Below are positions 57,030-64,000 of a DNA stretch of 64,000 bases, piece after piece. A program made the position numbers and the translations under genes. Source of the stretch: Rhodococcus tukisamuensis NBRC 100609 (GTDB lineage: Bacteria > Actinomycetota > Actinomycetes > Mycobacteriales > Mycobacteriaceae); the NCBI RefSeq assembly GCF_001894985.1, contig NZ_BCXG01000004.1, positions 186,001 to 250,000 of the forward strand, given 5' to 3'. The first letter of the stretch is position 1, and each line of letters begins with the position of its first letter. The notes beneath the pieces are model-generated. The model searched no databases. It worked only from the letters and a program-made list of their open reading frames with translations, and had not been told where the DNA came from.

Positions 57030-57338
57030 TCAGCCGGTGCCCAGGGGGTCGATCGAGACCGACAACCACACGATCGCGACACCGACCGTCGTCATCGCGG
57101 CCACGTCGAAGCGCTGACCACGCACCGCCAGCACCCCGACGTCCTCGGGCGCCAGGCACAACCGGAAGCCCGCCGCCACCAGCGTCGCGAGCCCGAAGAC
57201 GAAGGCGCCGCGGCGCCACCGGTCGGCCAGCACGAACACGGCGGCGACCAGGACCACGGCGAGCACCGCCAGCAACGGCAGGTTCCGGCGGGCGAGCCGG
57301 AGCCAGCCGTTGGTGGTCGACGACCGGGCAGCGGTCAC
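57030..57338 (-). CDS. DUF3017 small membrane protein
   Basis: 102 aa from GTG 57338 (VTAARSSTTNGWLRLARRN). Three hydrophobic helices: LPLLAVLAVVLVAAVFVLA (about 21-39), GAFVFGLATLVAAGFRLCLA (about 45-64) and FDVAAMTTVGVAIVWLSVSI near the end, with LAPEDVGVLAVRGQRFD between the last two. Always next to folD in mycobacteria and relatives (Rv3355c); function unknown. It begins five bases after the folD stop and must share its mRNA. The open frame further upstream is a folD shadow. Confidence 0.88.
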   Translation of the reverse strand: MTAARSSTTNGWLRLARRNLPLLAVLAVVLVAAVFVLADRWRRGAFVFGLATLVAAGFRLCLAPEDVGVLAVRGQRFDVAAMTTVGVAIVWLSVSIDPLGTG

Positions 57339-57343
57339 GTGGA

Positions 57344-58213
57344 CTACGCCGAACCGGCCGCGAGCTGCTCCGCGCGCTCGACGACATTGCTCAGCAGGAA
57401 CGCCCGGGTCAGGGGGCCGACACCACCGGGGTTCGGGGACAGGAAGCCCGCGACCTCCCGGACGTCGTCGGCGACGTCGCCGCGCAGGCCCTCCGCGGTG
57501 CGGCTGACGCCCACGTCGATCACTGCGGCGCCCGGCTTGACCATGTCCGCGGTGATCAGACCGGCCACGCCGGCGGCGGCGACGACGATGTCGGCGCGCC
57601 GCACCTCGGCGGCCAGGTCCTTGGTCCCGGTGTGGCAGAGGGTGACGGTCGCGTTCTCGCTGCGACGGGTCAGCAGCAGACCGATCGGGCGGCCGATGGT
57701 GACGCCGCGGCCGACGACGGTGACGTGGGCACCGTCGATCGGCACGTTGTAGCGACGCAGCAGGTGCACGACGCCGCGCGGGGTGCAGGGCAGGGTCGCC
57801 TCCTTGCCGAGCACGAGGCGGCCGAGGTTGACCGGGTGCAGGCCGTCGGCGTCCTTGTCCGGGTCGATGCGCTCGAGCGCGGCGTTCTCGTCGAGGTGCT
57901 TGGGCAGCGGCAGCTGCACGATGTACCCGGTGCACTCGGGATTGGCGTTGAGCTCGTCGATGGTGGCCTCGAGCTCGGCCTGGGTCACGTCCGCGGGCAG
58001 GTCGCGCCGGATCGAGGTGATCCCGACCTTCTCGCAGTCGCTGTGCTTGCCGCGCACGTAGGACGCCGATCCGGGATCGTCACCCACCAGCACGGTGCCC
58101 AGTCCGGGGGTGATCCCCCGGGCACGCAGGGCGTCGACCCTGGCCTTCAGGTCGATGAAGATCTCGTCGCGGGTTGCCTTGCCATCCAGGATCGTCGCAG
58201 TCACGACCGCCAT
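57344..58213 (-). CDS. folD: Methylenetetrahydrofolate dehydrogenase/cyclohydrolase
   Basis: Bifunctional one-carbon enzyme, 289 aa. [17 protein letters not shown] near 51 contains the catalytic Tyr and Lys; [20 protein letters not shown] near 98, [19 protein letters not shown] near 166 (NADP site) and [19 protein letters not shown] near 255 are conserved. ATG 58213 ([14 protein letters not shown]) is taken as start; GTG 58204 (VTATILDG) is equally possible, and neither has a strong Shine-Dalgarno. Divergent from the GNAT gene across 22 bases. Confidence 0.95.
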   Translation of the reverse strand: MAVVTATILDGKATRDEIFIDLKARVDALRARGITPGLGTVLVGDDPGSASYVRGKHSDCEKVGITSIRRDLPADVTQAELEATIDELNANPECTGYIVQLPLPKHLDENAALERIDPDKDADGLHPVNLGRLVLGKEATLPCTPRGVVHLLRRYNVPIDGAHVTVVGRGVTIGRPIGLLLTRRSENATVTLCHTGTKDLAAEVRRADIVVAAAGVAGLITADMVKPGAAVIDVGVSRTAEGLRGDVADDVREVAGFLSPNPGGVGPLTRAFLLSNVVERAEQLAAGSA

Positions 58214-58235
58214 TGTTTCAGGTAAGACTGAGAGC

Positions 58236-58757
58236 ATGGCACCGACTCCGAAAGTTGCCCCCGAACTGCACGGCCCTCGGGTCCTGTTGACGCCGCTGCG
58301 ACCCGAGCACCGCGCCCGGCTGCGCGAGATCCACCGGCAGCCCGAGGTGCGCAAGTGGTGGCAGATGCCCGACGACGACTGGCCCGAGGTGCAGGAACCG
58401 GACACCGTCAAGTACACGGTGCTCGAGGATGATCAGGTCGTCGGGTTCGCCCAGTGGTCCTTCGAGCCGGATCCGGACTACCGGCACGCCGGCCTGGACC
58501 TGTTCCTCGCGCCCGAGACCCAGGGCCGCGGTCTCGGCACCGAGGTGGTGCGGGTGCTGTGCGCGCACCTGATCGACGACCACCGCTACCACCGGCTGGT
58601 CATCGACCCGAAGGCCGCCAACACCCCCGCGATCGCCTGCTACCGCAAGGTCGGGTTCAAGGACGTCGGGGTGATGCGGGAGTACGAGATGAACCACGAC
58701 GGCACCTGGGCCGACGGCCTGCTGATGGACCTGCTGGCGCGCGAGTTCGTGCGCTGA
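58236..58757 (+). CDS. GNAT-family N-acetyltransferase (AAC(6')-like)
   Basis: 173 aa from ATG 58236 ([20 protein letters not shown]). The acetyl-CoA loop is [20 protein letters not shown] near 94 (QGRGLG), followed by [20 protein letters not shown] near 122 and [20 protein letters not shown] near 142. [19 protein letters not shown] near 37 resembles aminoglycoside 6'-N-acetyltransferases. Whether it acts on aminoglycosides cannot be told. Its start is only 22 bases from folD, so the promoters overlap. Confidence 0.85.
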   Translation: MAPTPKVAPELHGPRVLLTPLRPEHRARLREIHRQPEVRKWWQMPDDDWPEVQEPDTVKYTVLEDDQVVGFAQWSFEPDPDYRHAGLDLFLAPETQGRGLGTEVVRVLCAHLIDDHRYHRLVIDPKAANTPAIACYRKVGFKDVGVMREYEMNHDGTWADGLLMDLLAREFVR

Positions 58758-58766
58758 CCGGGTCCG

Positions 58767-59372
58767 CTACGGCTCGACGACCAGGCCCAGCGCGGACGCC
58801 ATCGCGATCGCCTGCGTCATCTCGATCTTCGCCTGGTCCAGCTTGGCGCTGGTCCACAGGGCGGCGTCGACGTGCGCGCCACGCAGGTCCGCCCCCTCGA
58901 GCCGCAGGCCCGCGGTGCGGGCACCGTTCAGGTCCGCCGACTGCAGCACCGCCTTGCGCAGGTCCGCCTCCACCAGGTTCGCCTCGCGCAGCCGACAGTC
59001 GGTCAGGTCCGCCCCACGCAGGTCCGCACGGCCGAGGGAAGCCAGCGTGAAGTCCACGTCCTCGAACACGATGGGCCGCAGCCGGCAGTCCACGAAGCTC
59101 GAGCCGAGCAGGGTCGAGGACCGGAAGGTGCTGTGCCAGAGCCTGGTCCGGGTGAACGTGCAGGACCGGAACGCGCTCGCCTCGTGATGCGAGCCGGTCA
59201 GGTCGGCGCCGGTGAAGTCGCAGTCGGTGAAGACCACCCGCTCGGTGCGCAGCTCGCTCAGGTCGGCGTCGCGGAAGTTGCAGCCGGTGTAGTGCCGGTC
59301 CTGCCAGTGCTGGCGCGGCAGCCGCGCGTCCGAGTAGTCCTCGCCGACGATCTGCTCGGGTTCCTGTGCCAT
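58767..59372 (-). CDS. mfpA: Pentapeptide-repeat protein, MfpA-like gyrase-binding DNA mimic
   Basis: 201 aa built from A(D/N)LxX repeats, about 30 rungs of a right-handed beta-helix. Sequences such as TERVVFTDCDFTGADL, SAFRSCTFTRTRLWHSTF, LLGSSFVDCRLRP, DVDFTLASLGRADLRGADLT and NLVEADLRKAVLQSADLNGA match the mycobacterial MfpA repeat order as I know it. MfpA mimics DNA, binds gyrase and lowers fluoroquinolone action. The N-terminal 17 residues (MAQEPEQIVGEDYSDAR) extend beyond M. tuberculosis MfpA. No conservon genes accompany it here. Confidence 0.9.
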   Translation of the reverse strand: MAQEPEQIVGEDYSDARLPRQHWQDRHYTGCNFRDADLSELRTERVVFTDCDFTGADLTGSHHEASAFRSCTFTRTRLWHSTFRSSTLLGSSFVDCRLRPIVFEDVDFTLASLGRADLRGADLTDCRLREANLVEADLRKAVLQSADLNGARTAGLRLEGADLRGAHVDAALWTSAKLDQAKIEMTQAIAMASALGLVVEP

Positions 59373-59455
59373 GCACCGATCCTGCCCTGGGCCGGTGACA
59401 CGGAAGTACACGGGAGGCAGTCCGGGGTCCGCCGGCGGTCTGCTACTCCGGTCGG

Positions 59456-59830
59456 TCAGCCGGGGGTCAGCCGCACCCGTGTCGGGGTGATACGCAGCTC
59501 GGTGCTGTAGATCCGGTCGATCTCCGCGACCGTGGTGCCGAGCTCGCCGGTGATCGCGGTCTCGTACTTGTCGAGGTAGCCGGGCAGGCCGCTCGCCTTG
59601 ACGTTCGGCGTCGCCGACACCGTGCCCTTGATGACGACGATGTCGCCGCCGGGGGGATCGGAATTGAAGTTCAGGGTCACCGTCGGCCGCTGGCGGACGT
59701 TCTGCACCTTGCGCGACTCGGGCGCGGTGAACACCACCAGATCGTCGCCGTCGGGCACGAACCACACCGGATTCGGCGAGGGCACACCGCTGTCGGTCAC
59801 GGTGGTCAGCCAGACGACGTGCTGCTGGAC
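59456..59830 (-). pseudogene. F420-dependent PPOX-family protein, 5' end replaced
   Basis: The 124 residues from QQHVVWLTTVTDSGVPSPNP to the end match the split-barrel PPOX/F420 family (Rv3369-like): VWFVPDGDDLVVFTAPESRK, VTLNFNSDPPGGDIVVIKG and VKASGLPGYLDKYETAITG. Upstream of codon QQH the frame continues only into sequence antisense to a restriction-gene fragment, so the native first helix and start codon are missing. A product could still start at a codon in the foreign DNA (up to 59953), but the cofactor-site N-terminus would be altered. It marks the left junction of the insertion. Confidence 0.75.
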
Positions 59831-60029
59831 GACAACAACCGTAAGCCGATCATTCGCCTGTACCTGAACGGCAAGAAGCGTGAAGTACGTGATGACGTTG
59901 GAGGGTGGCAACAAGGCCGAAGTTCGACACGACATCGGATCAGTCGTGGACATCTACAAGGTTGCTGAGCAGGTCCGGTCAGTCATCCGCGAGTACGCGG
60001 GCGACGACGAGCTGACTCCGGTTAGCTGA
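59825..60029 (+). pseudogene. C-terminal fragment of a type I restriction-like endonuclease, frameshifted
   Basis: Frame one reads LDDNNRKPIIRLYLNGKK (59825-59878); after four bases (CGTG) the next frame reads KYVMTLEGGNKAEVRHDIGS, then VVDIYKVAEQVRSVIREYAG, to TGA 60029. The joined sequence resembles the C-terminal end of predicted type I restriction/DUF-type endonucleases that carry the DNNRKPI...LYLNG...KKY pattern. No start or upstream domain exists because it abuts the truncated PPOX gene. It is a dead remnant. Confidence 0.6.
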
Positions 60030-60085
60030 TCGCCCAGACGGGCACCGATCGGTCGGTGTCGGTCCCCAGGAGTATTTTCCGGTTG

Positions 60086-60132
60086 TCGCGGGTCAGGATC
60101 GGAGGGACACGCCGATTCTGGCCCGCATACCT
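60086..60132. repeat. Imperfect direct repeat, copy 1
   Basis: Begins TCGCGGGTCAGGATCGGAGG and ends TTCTGGCCCGCATACCT. It matches copy 2 at 61031-61075 at about 41 of 47 positions, allowing a 2-base gap. Together they bracket the membrane-protein gene. Confidence 0.75.
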
Positions 60133-60344
60133 ACCCTTCGGGCCTTGGCCAAAGCCTTCATCGACCGTTTGAACTCGCGCACGTCGTGGAGCGACTGCGA
60201 ATCGAACACATCGGCAACCGACCAGTGCGGACCGTTGTCGCCGTAGTCGTCGGCGCCCCCACCCTCCAAGTGGTTTCGGAGGGCGGGAGGCCTGAGGCAC
60301 GGACCGGCGGTGCAATTCGGGCAGGCTTCAACGGGCCTCGTCAA
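60093..60344 (-). CDS. Doubtful small ORF in the insertion
   Basis: TTG 60344 opens 83 codons to TGA 60093, overlapping the end of the membrane-protein gene. CPNCTAGPC near residue 9 might be a zinc knuckle, and HWSVADVFDSQSLHDVREFK looks protein-like, but the tail runs through the direct repeat and no family is recognised. The rest of 60030-60327 shows no better gene. Confidence 0.25.
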   Translation of the reverse strand: MTRPVEACPNCTAGPCLRPPALRNHLEGGGADDYGDNGPHWSVADVFDSQSLHDVREFKRSMKALAKARRVGMRARIGVSLRS

Positions 60345-60876
60345 TCAGCTTTATCGCCTCTAGGTAGCGATCTTTGCCCTCTGTCGCTTGCCGTTGGATG
60401 AAGACCGCTGCACCCCCGGTCGCAACCGCACCGATCGCAACAATGACGCTAATGACAACGTCGATATTGCTCGGGTCTCCGAAGACTAGGCGAACGATGC
60501 CGATGACAAGTGCCCCTGCTGCGACGATAGCAAGCACAAGGACCAACAACTGGAAGCAGACATAGAAGCCGTACTGCGTTCTCGCGTATAGCTTGAGCTG
60601 GGCGGTTCGCTCAACGGCAAGCTGATCCTCGATCGCAGCGGTGGTCTCAGCGACTTCATGCTTGAGTTCATCGATACGCTCAACGGCAAGTGCCTGGTCG
60701 ACCGCCTCGACTGAATCGCTCGCAGTCTTTACGACTGATCCGTCAGTTTCCGAACCTGGCGTTGACCCCGTATCTCTTTCTGTCGCAGGCTCTTTGCGAC
60801 GACGGAGAAAGGCTGTCTTGAGTAGGTCTACGACGGAGCCGCCGACAAGCGGGCTCACGGGTGAGAAGAAGACCAT
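60328..60876 (-). CDS. Coiled-coil protein with two C-terminal transmembrane helices (cargo gene)
   Basis: 182 aa from ATG 60876, with GAGG seven bases upstream. The N-terminal part is polar (RRRKEPATERDTGSTPG); residues about 55-95 form a heptad-like coiled coil (AVERIDELKHEVAETTAAIE, then DQLAVERTAQLKLYARTQYG). Two helices follow: FQLLVLVLAIVAAGALVIGI and VVISVIVAIGAVATGGAAVF, then a short cytoplasmic end (QRQATEGKDRYLEAIKLID). The arrangement is like the two-helix TRADD-N-associated membrane domains found in conflict systems, but that is only resemblance. Codon use and A+T content differ from the host genes. It is the only apparently intact gene in the insertion. Confidence 0.65.
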   Translation of the reverse strand: MVFFSPVSPLVGGSVVDLLKTAFLRRRKEPATERDTGSTPGSETDGSVVKTASDSVEAVDQALAVERIDELKHEVAETTAAIEDQLAVERTAQLKLYARTQYGFYVCFQLLVLVLAIVAAGALVIGIVRLVFGDPSNIDVVISVIVAIGAVATGGAAVFIQRQATEGKDRYLEAIKLIDEAR

Positions 60877-61030
60877 CGTCTCGCCTCAATTCGATTCGGC
60901 CGATCGCTAGCCGTGCCCCCTCAAAGGATACTTCGGTAGTTTGCCAGGAACGAGCAACTCATAGACATCAATTGGGCCGCGCCGCACGAAAGAAGGGCGC
61001 GTATCAGTCCTCGGAAGCATCCGAATTCAG

Positions 61031-61075
61031 TCGCGGGTCAGGGTCGGAGGGAAGCCGTTTCTGGCCCGCGTACCT
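61031..61075. repeat. Imperfect direct repeat, copy 2
   Basis: Begins TCGCGGGTCAGGGTCGGAGG and ends TTCTGGCCCGCGTACCT. It starts 10 bases beyond the stop codon of the broken recombinase, a usual place for a serine-integrase attachment site. Partner at 60086-60132. Confidence 0.75.
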
Positions 61076-61084
61076 GCTGTCCTG

Positions 61085-62620
61085 TCACCCCTGAGAGTTT
61101 GCGGCGTAGCCGAGGTTCGCCCACCACTCGTCAGGTACGCGAAAGTCAGACTTGAGAGACCCTGGATTACTCCCAGCGCGCCGGCCACCAGTCCCGCTGA
61201 TGCTGACGGCCACCGTGATCCCGGACCTTCGCAACAGTTCCCTACACGCGTCGGTGTCCGACGATTCCCACACCGACCGATATGTCCCTCCGATGGGCCT
61301 GCACTCCCATGGGGATTCCCGAGCCGGGGTCGATTCAAGCTCCGCGATCAGGGCATCAATCGCCGCAATCTGGGCCTCAAGATCCCGTTCGCCGTCGCTG
61401 ATGCGACGCTGCCGAGGATCCGAGTCAGATTATGAAACGCCGTGCTAGCCTCCCGTAGTTCCTCATCTCGCGAGTCGCCCGGAACCCAGACACGCTGTCG
61501 GACTTCAAGGTCCCCAACCTCGAATAAGAACCGTTCCTCCGTGGACTACTCAAGCAGCTCTGCCGGAATCATCGTGGTGTCCGGGTTCTCGCAGCGGTAG
61601 TACCGATACTCATGGCCACGTGCCACGTGCCGAGATCGGTGCAGAGTCATTCCACATTGCAAGCAGACCGCCACCCCAGCGAGCGGACTTGATTCCGGGC
61701 GACGGATACCGCGCCGGTATTCTTGTTTTCGGTCGAGGATTCCCTGGACCAGCTCCCACTCATCCAGCGTCACCATCGGGTCGGCCAACTGGATCGGCCT
61801 GCCCTCGTCATCGTGGACCGTCTCCCCGTTGTGGTGGATGTATCCACGGAGCGACTTGTTACGGAGCAGGTTCCGCAGTGAGGTTGGCGCCCGCTTGGGC
61901 TTTCGATTCCCGTAGCCATCCTTCGGGAGTTCGTCGTACGGGAGTTGCAGCGTCGGGCCGCCGCTCCTGACGCTCGCGTAGTACTCCGAAGGTGTCAGGT
62001 ACCCCTTAAGTTTGAGGTCACGGGCAAGCTGGTTCGTCGGCTTGACGTCGAGTACGTCGTTGACCCTTCGCCGGATAAGCGAATGTGCCACGGGGTCAAC
62101 CTCAAGCGTCCAGCCTTCCCCGCCGTCACGCTTCATTGCCGTGTACCCGAATGGCGGCTTGCCGCCTGCCCAACGTGCCCGTCCTCGAAGGGCACGCGGT
62201 GATCCACGGGACCACTCCCGGATCGCCTCCAGCTCGCCCTCAGCGAGTCCAGCGATTACACCGGCCAGCATCCGACCGGGTCGATGGATTCCGAGCATGA
62301 GACCAGCGTCTTGTCGTGCTCGCCGCACCACCCGAAGAGCTTTGAAAGTTGGATCGCGTTACGTCCGAGCCGGTCAAATTTCCGCGCGGCGAGGATGTCC
62401 CACTCGTGCATTCGATCGTTCAGCCACGGCCCAGCTTCGGAGTGTCGAACTGATCCACCGCCCCGGAAACGTCTACGTCCTCAGCCCAGCCAACAGTGTG
62501 ACCATTAGCAACGGCCCGCTGCTGGATAATCTCGCGCTGGCGCTCGATGGATATGAACTCAGCCGTCGCCGTCAAGGCCGAATCCTGCCAAGCACGCGAC
62601 CGCTGCGCGAGGGCTGCTGC
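61085..62620 (-). pseudogene. Large serine recombinase (site-specific integrase), multiply broken
   Basis: Pieces in order: residues of the resolvase domain (RSRAWQDSALTATAEF, IERQREIIQQRAVANG, DVSGAVDQFDTPKLG); a frameshift near 62425; WLNDRMHEWDILAARKFDRL and GRNAIQLSKLFGWCGEHDK; a frameshift and small deletion near 62280; GRMLAGVIAGLAEGELEAIR and the recombinase domain (GGKPPFGYTA, KGYLTPSEYY); the zinc ribbon CLQCGMTLH...YYRC; an in-frame TAG at 61546-61548; readthrough EERFLFEVGDLEVRQRVWVP; a frameshift near 61430; and ERDLEAQIAAIDALIAELES with C-terminus VPDEWWANLGYAANSQG, TGA 61085. No start codon is evident before the trmL border. The gene cannot give a functional integrase. Confidence 0.85.
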
Positions 62621-62646
62621 CGCGCCGGGGCAGGTACAGTCCCGTT

Positions 62647-63111
62647 GTGTTCCGACTGATGTTCCTCGAGCCCAAGATCCCGCCCAACACGGGCAACGCC
62701 ATCCGGATGGTCGCCGGGACGGGCTGCGAGCTGCACCTGGTCGGGCCGCTCGGCTTCGACCTGTCCGAGCCGAAGCTGCGTCGCGCCGGCCTCGACTACC
62801 ACGACCTCGCCTCGGTGACCGTGCACGAGAACCTCGACGCGGCCTGGACCGCGCTGGCGCCGGAGCGGGTGTTCGCGTTCACCGCGCACGCGGAGACCTC
62901 GTTCGCGGACGTCGCCTACCTGCCCGGCGACGTGCTGCTCTTCGGTCCCGAGCCCACCGGGCTGCCGGAGGAGGTGCTGGCCGACCCGCACGTCACCACC
63001 CAGCTGCGGATCCCGATGATCCCGGGCCGGCGCTCGCTCAACCTGTCCAACGCGGCCGCGGTCGCGGTCTACGAGGCCTGGCGCCAGCACGGGTTCGCCG
63101 GCGGCGTCTGA
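62647..63111 (+). CDS. trmL: tRNA (cytidine/uridine-34-2'-O)-methyltransferase, SPOUT family
   Basis: 154 aa from GTG 62647 (MFRLMFLEPKIPPNTGNAIR); ATG 62659 would truncate the first strand. SPOUT trefoil motifs: EPKIPPNTGNAIRMVAGTGC near 8, LLFGPEPTGLPEEVL near 97 and IPMIPGRRSLNLSNAAAVAV near 121. It methylates the wobble ribose of certain tRNAs. It corresponds to Rv3366 (spoU). Its promoter region now borders the insertion directly. Confidence 0.92.
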   Translation: MFRLMFLEPKIPPNTGNAIRMVAGTGCELHLVGPLGFDLSEPKLRRAGLDYHDLASVTVHENLDAAWTALAPERVFAFTAHAETSFADVAYLPGDVLLFGPEPTGLPEEVLADPHVTTQLRIPMIPGRRSLNLSNAAAVAVYEAWRQHGFAGGV

Positions 63112-63153
63112 GACCCGGCCCGGCGTCCGGCACCGGTCGGTCCCGCACCTCGC

Positions 63154-64000
63154 TCACCCCGCCGCGATGTCGAGGAAGTCGCGGGCCGGGCCGCGCAGTT
63201 CGCGGCCGGCGGACCACACCGCGAGCAGTCGCCGGGGCAGTCGCAGCCCGTCGACCGCGACGGCGACCAGCCGCCCGTCGGTCAGGTCCGCGGCCACCGC
63301 CAGCGACGACACCACCGCGGGCGCGTTGCCCGCGACCACGGCTGCCTTGACGGCGGTGCACGAGGTCAGCTCGAGCAGCGGGTCCACGCAGTCGGGTATC
63401 GCCTGCTCCAGGGTCGTGCGGGTGCCGGACCCGAACTCGCGCTGGATCAGCGGGGTGCGGGCCAGCTCGGCCGGGGCGATCGGCCCGGACCGCGACCACG
63501 GGTGTCCCGGCGGCACGATCACCACGAGCTCGTCCCGGGCGACCTCCCGCGAGTCCAGCCCGACCGGCACCTCGGGACCCTCGACGAACCCGAGGTCGGC
63601 GTCCCCCGCGAGCACCTGCGTGGCGACGTCGGCGGAGTTCAGCAACCGCACCGAGGTGACCACCGTCGGGTTCTTGCGGCGCATGGTCACGGTCCAACCC
63701 GGCACCAGGTACTCGGCGATCGTCATGCTGGCCGCGACGGTCAGGTTCGCCTCGCGTTCGCCGCGCAGGGCCGAGATGCCCGACGCCAGGTGCTCGGCGG
63801 CGGTCAGGGTGCCGCTGGCCCACTCGAGCACCAGCCCACCCTCGTAGGTGGGGGTCACGCCGGTGGGCGCGCGGTCGAAGACCCTGATCCCGAGCTGACG
63901 TTCGGCGGAACGGACCCGCGCGCTGACCGCCTGCTGACTGAGCCCGTGCTCGCGACCGGCGGCGCCCATGCTGCCCAGCCGCGCGACGGACACCAGCACG
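63154..64000 (-). CDS. LysR-family transcriptional regulator (5' end outside window)
   Basis: The visible 282 residues start within the winged HTH: LVSVARLGSMGAAGREHGLS, then QQAVSARVRSAERQLGIRVF. A typical LysR N-terminus would add about ten residues beyond the right edge, so the gene is cut by the window. The effector domain is present (GEREANLTVAASMTIAEYLV and later ADLGFVEGPEVPVGLDSREV, RTPLIQREFGSGTRTTLEQA), consistent with CysB/CbbR-like inducer pockets. The effector is unknown. It ends 42 bases from trmL, convergent. Confidence 0.92.
   Translation of the reverse strand, partial: VLVSVARLGSMGAAGREHGLSQQAVSARVRSAERQLGIRVFDRAPTGVTPTYEGGLVLEWASGTLTAAEHLASGISALRGEREANLTVAASMTIAEYLVPGWTVTMRRKNPTVVTSVRLLNSADVATQVLAGDADLGFVEGPEVPVGLDSREVARDELVVIVPPGHPWSRSGPIAPAELARTPLIQREFGSGTRTTLEQAIPDCVDPLLELTSCTAVKAAVVAGNAPAVVSSLAVAADLTDGRLVAVAVDGLRLPRRLLAVWSAGRELRGPARDFLDIAAG

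Larger units (their letters stand above)
59825..62620. mobile_element. Decayed integrated element between the PPOX gene and trmL
   Basis: The stretch has more A/T and a different codon style than its neighbours, interrupts a conserved gene at its left end, and carries a restriction-enzyme fragment, a coiled-coil membrane protein, an imperfect direct repeat pair and a broken serine recombinase at its right end. The right border lies within about 30 bases of the trmL start. No intact att pair could be defined. All recognised integration genes are damaged, so the element is probably immobile. Confidence 0.7.

Noticed and set aside
61546-61548. TAG in the recombinase as programmed readthrough or recoding
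   Set aside because: The same gene has three frameshifts and no start, so ordinary decay explains the stop.

Overview
The window is 64 kb of very GC-rich chromosome. Start codons are often GTG or TTG, and many neighbouring genes overlap by ATGA/GTGA/TGATG. Gene content and order point to a mycolic-acid actinobacterium (order Mycobacteriales; Rhodococcus or a near relative is my best guess, not provable here). From memory, the series lhr-nei, glpD, lpdA, gamma-glutamylcyclotransferase, amiB1/amiA1, deoD, pmmB, upp, an Rv3311-like gene, add-deoA-cdd, sdhCDAB, dacB, yihY-type gene, trpS, icd, metY-metX, DUF3017-folD, mfpA, spoU-type methyltransferase and PPOX protein follows M. tuberculosis from about Rv3296 to Rv3369. 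The strain-specific material sits between these conserved genes. No rRNA, tRNA or CRISPR was seen.

Layout. 1-8.5 kb: DNA repair (3' end of lhr, nei), a PadR-controlled membrane protein with a large palindromic operator, and a divergent SDR/TetR pair with its own palindrome. 8.5-16 kb: glycerol use (glpD, glpK), a Phd-antitoxin/SRPBCC fusion, a repeat-rich gap, an aminotransferase and lpdA. 16-30 kb: two M20 amidohydrolases and nucleoside/phosphosugar salvage (deoD, pmmB, upp, add, deoA, cdd), interrupted by a four-gene cassette that looks like type VII secretion cargo (EspC-like protein, NlpC/P60 hydrolase, two YbaB-like proteins). 30-33 kb: succinate dehydrogenase with a candidate iron-regulator box upstream.

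33-38 kb holds the most unusual locus. An EspR-like regulator is followed by a tightly overlapping operon: a secreted His/Asp-rich and Thr/Pro-repeat protein, an HEIGH metallopeptidase, a multi-pass membrane protein and a D,D-carboxypeptidase. 38-46 kb: YihY-type protein, trpS, a barnase/barstar pair coupled to xth, an efflux transporter, icd and an acyltransferase. 46-53 kb: hutUIG with an NDH-2-like oxidoreductase and an amino acid permease, but no hutH. 53-57 kb: a SAM-IV riboswitch ahead of metY-metX, followed by a second metX paralogue.

57-64 kb: DUF3017-folD, a GNAT acetyltransferase, mfpA, then a decayed insertion of about 2.8 kb between a truncated PPOX gene and the SPOUT methyltransferase. 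The insertion carries a type I restriction fragment, a coiled-coil/two-helix membrane protein, imperfect direct repeats and a serine recombinase broken by several frameshifts and a stop. A LysR gene runs off the right edge.
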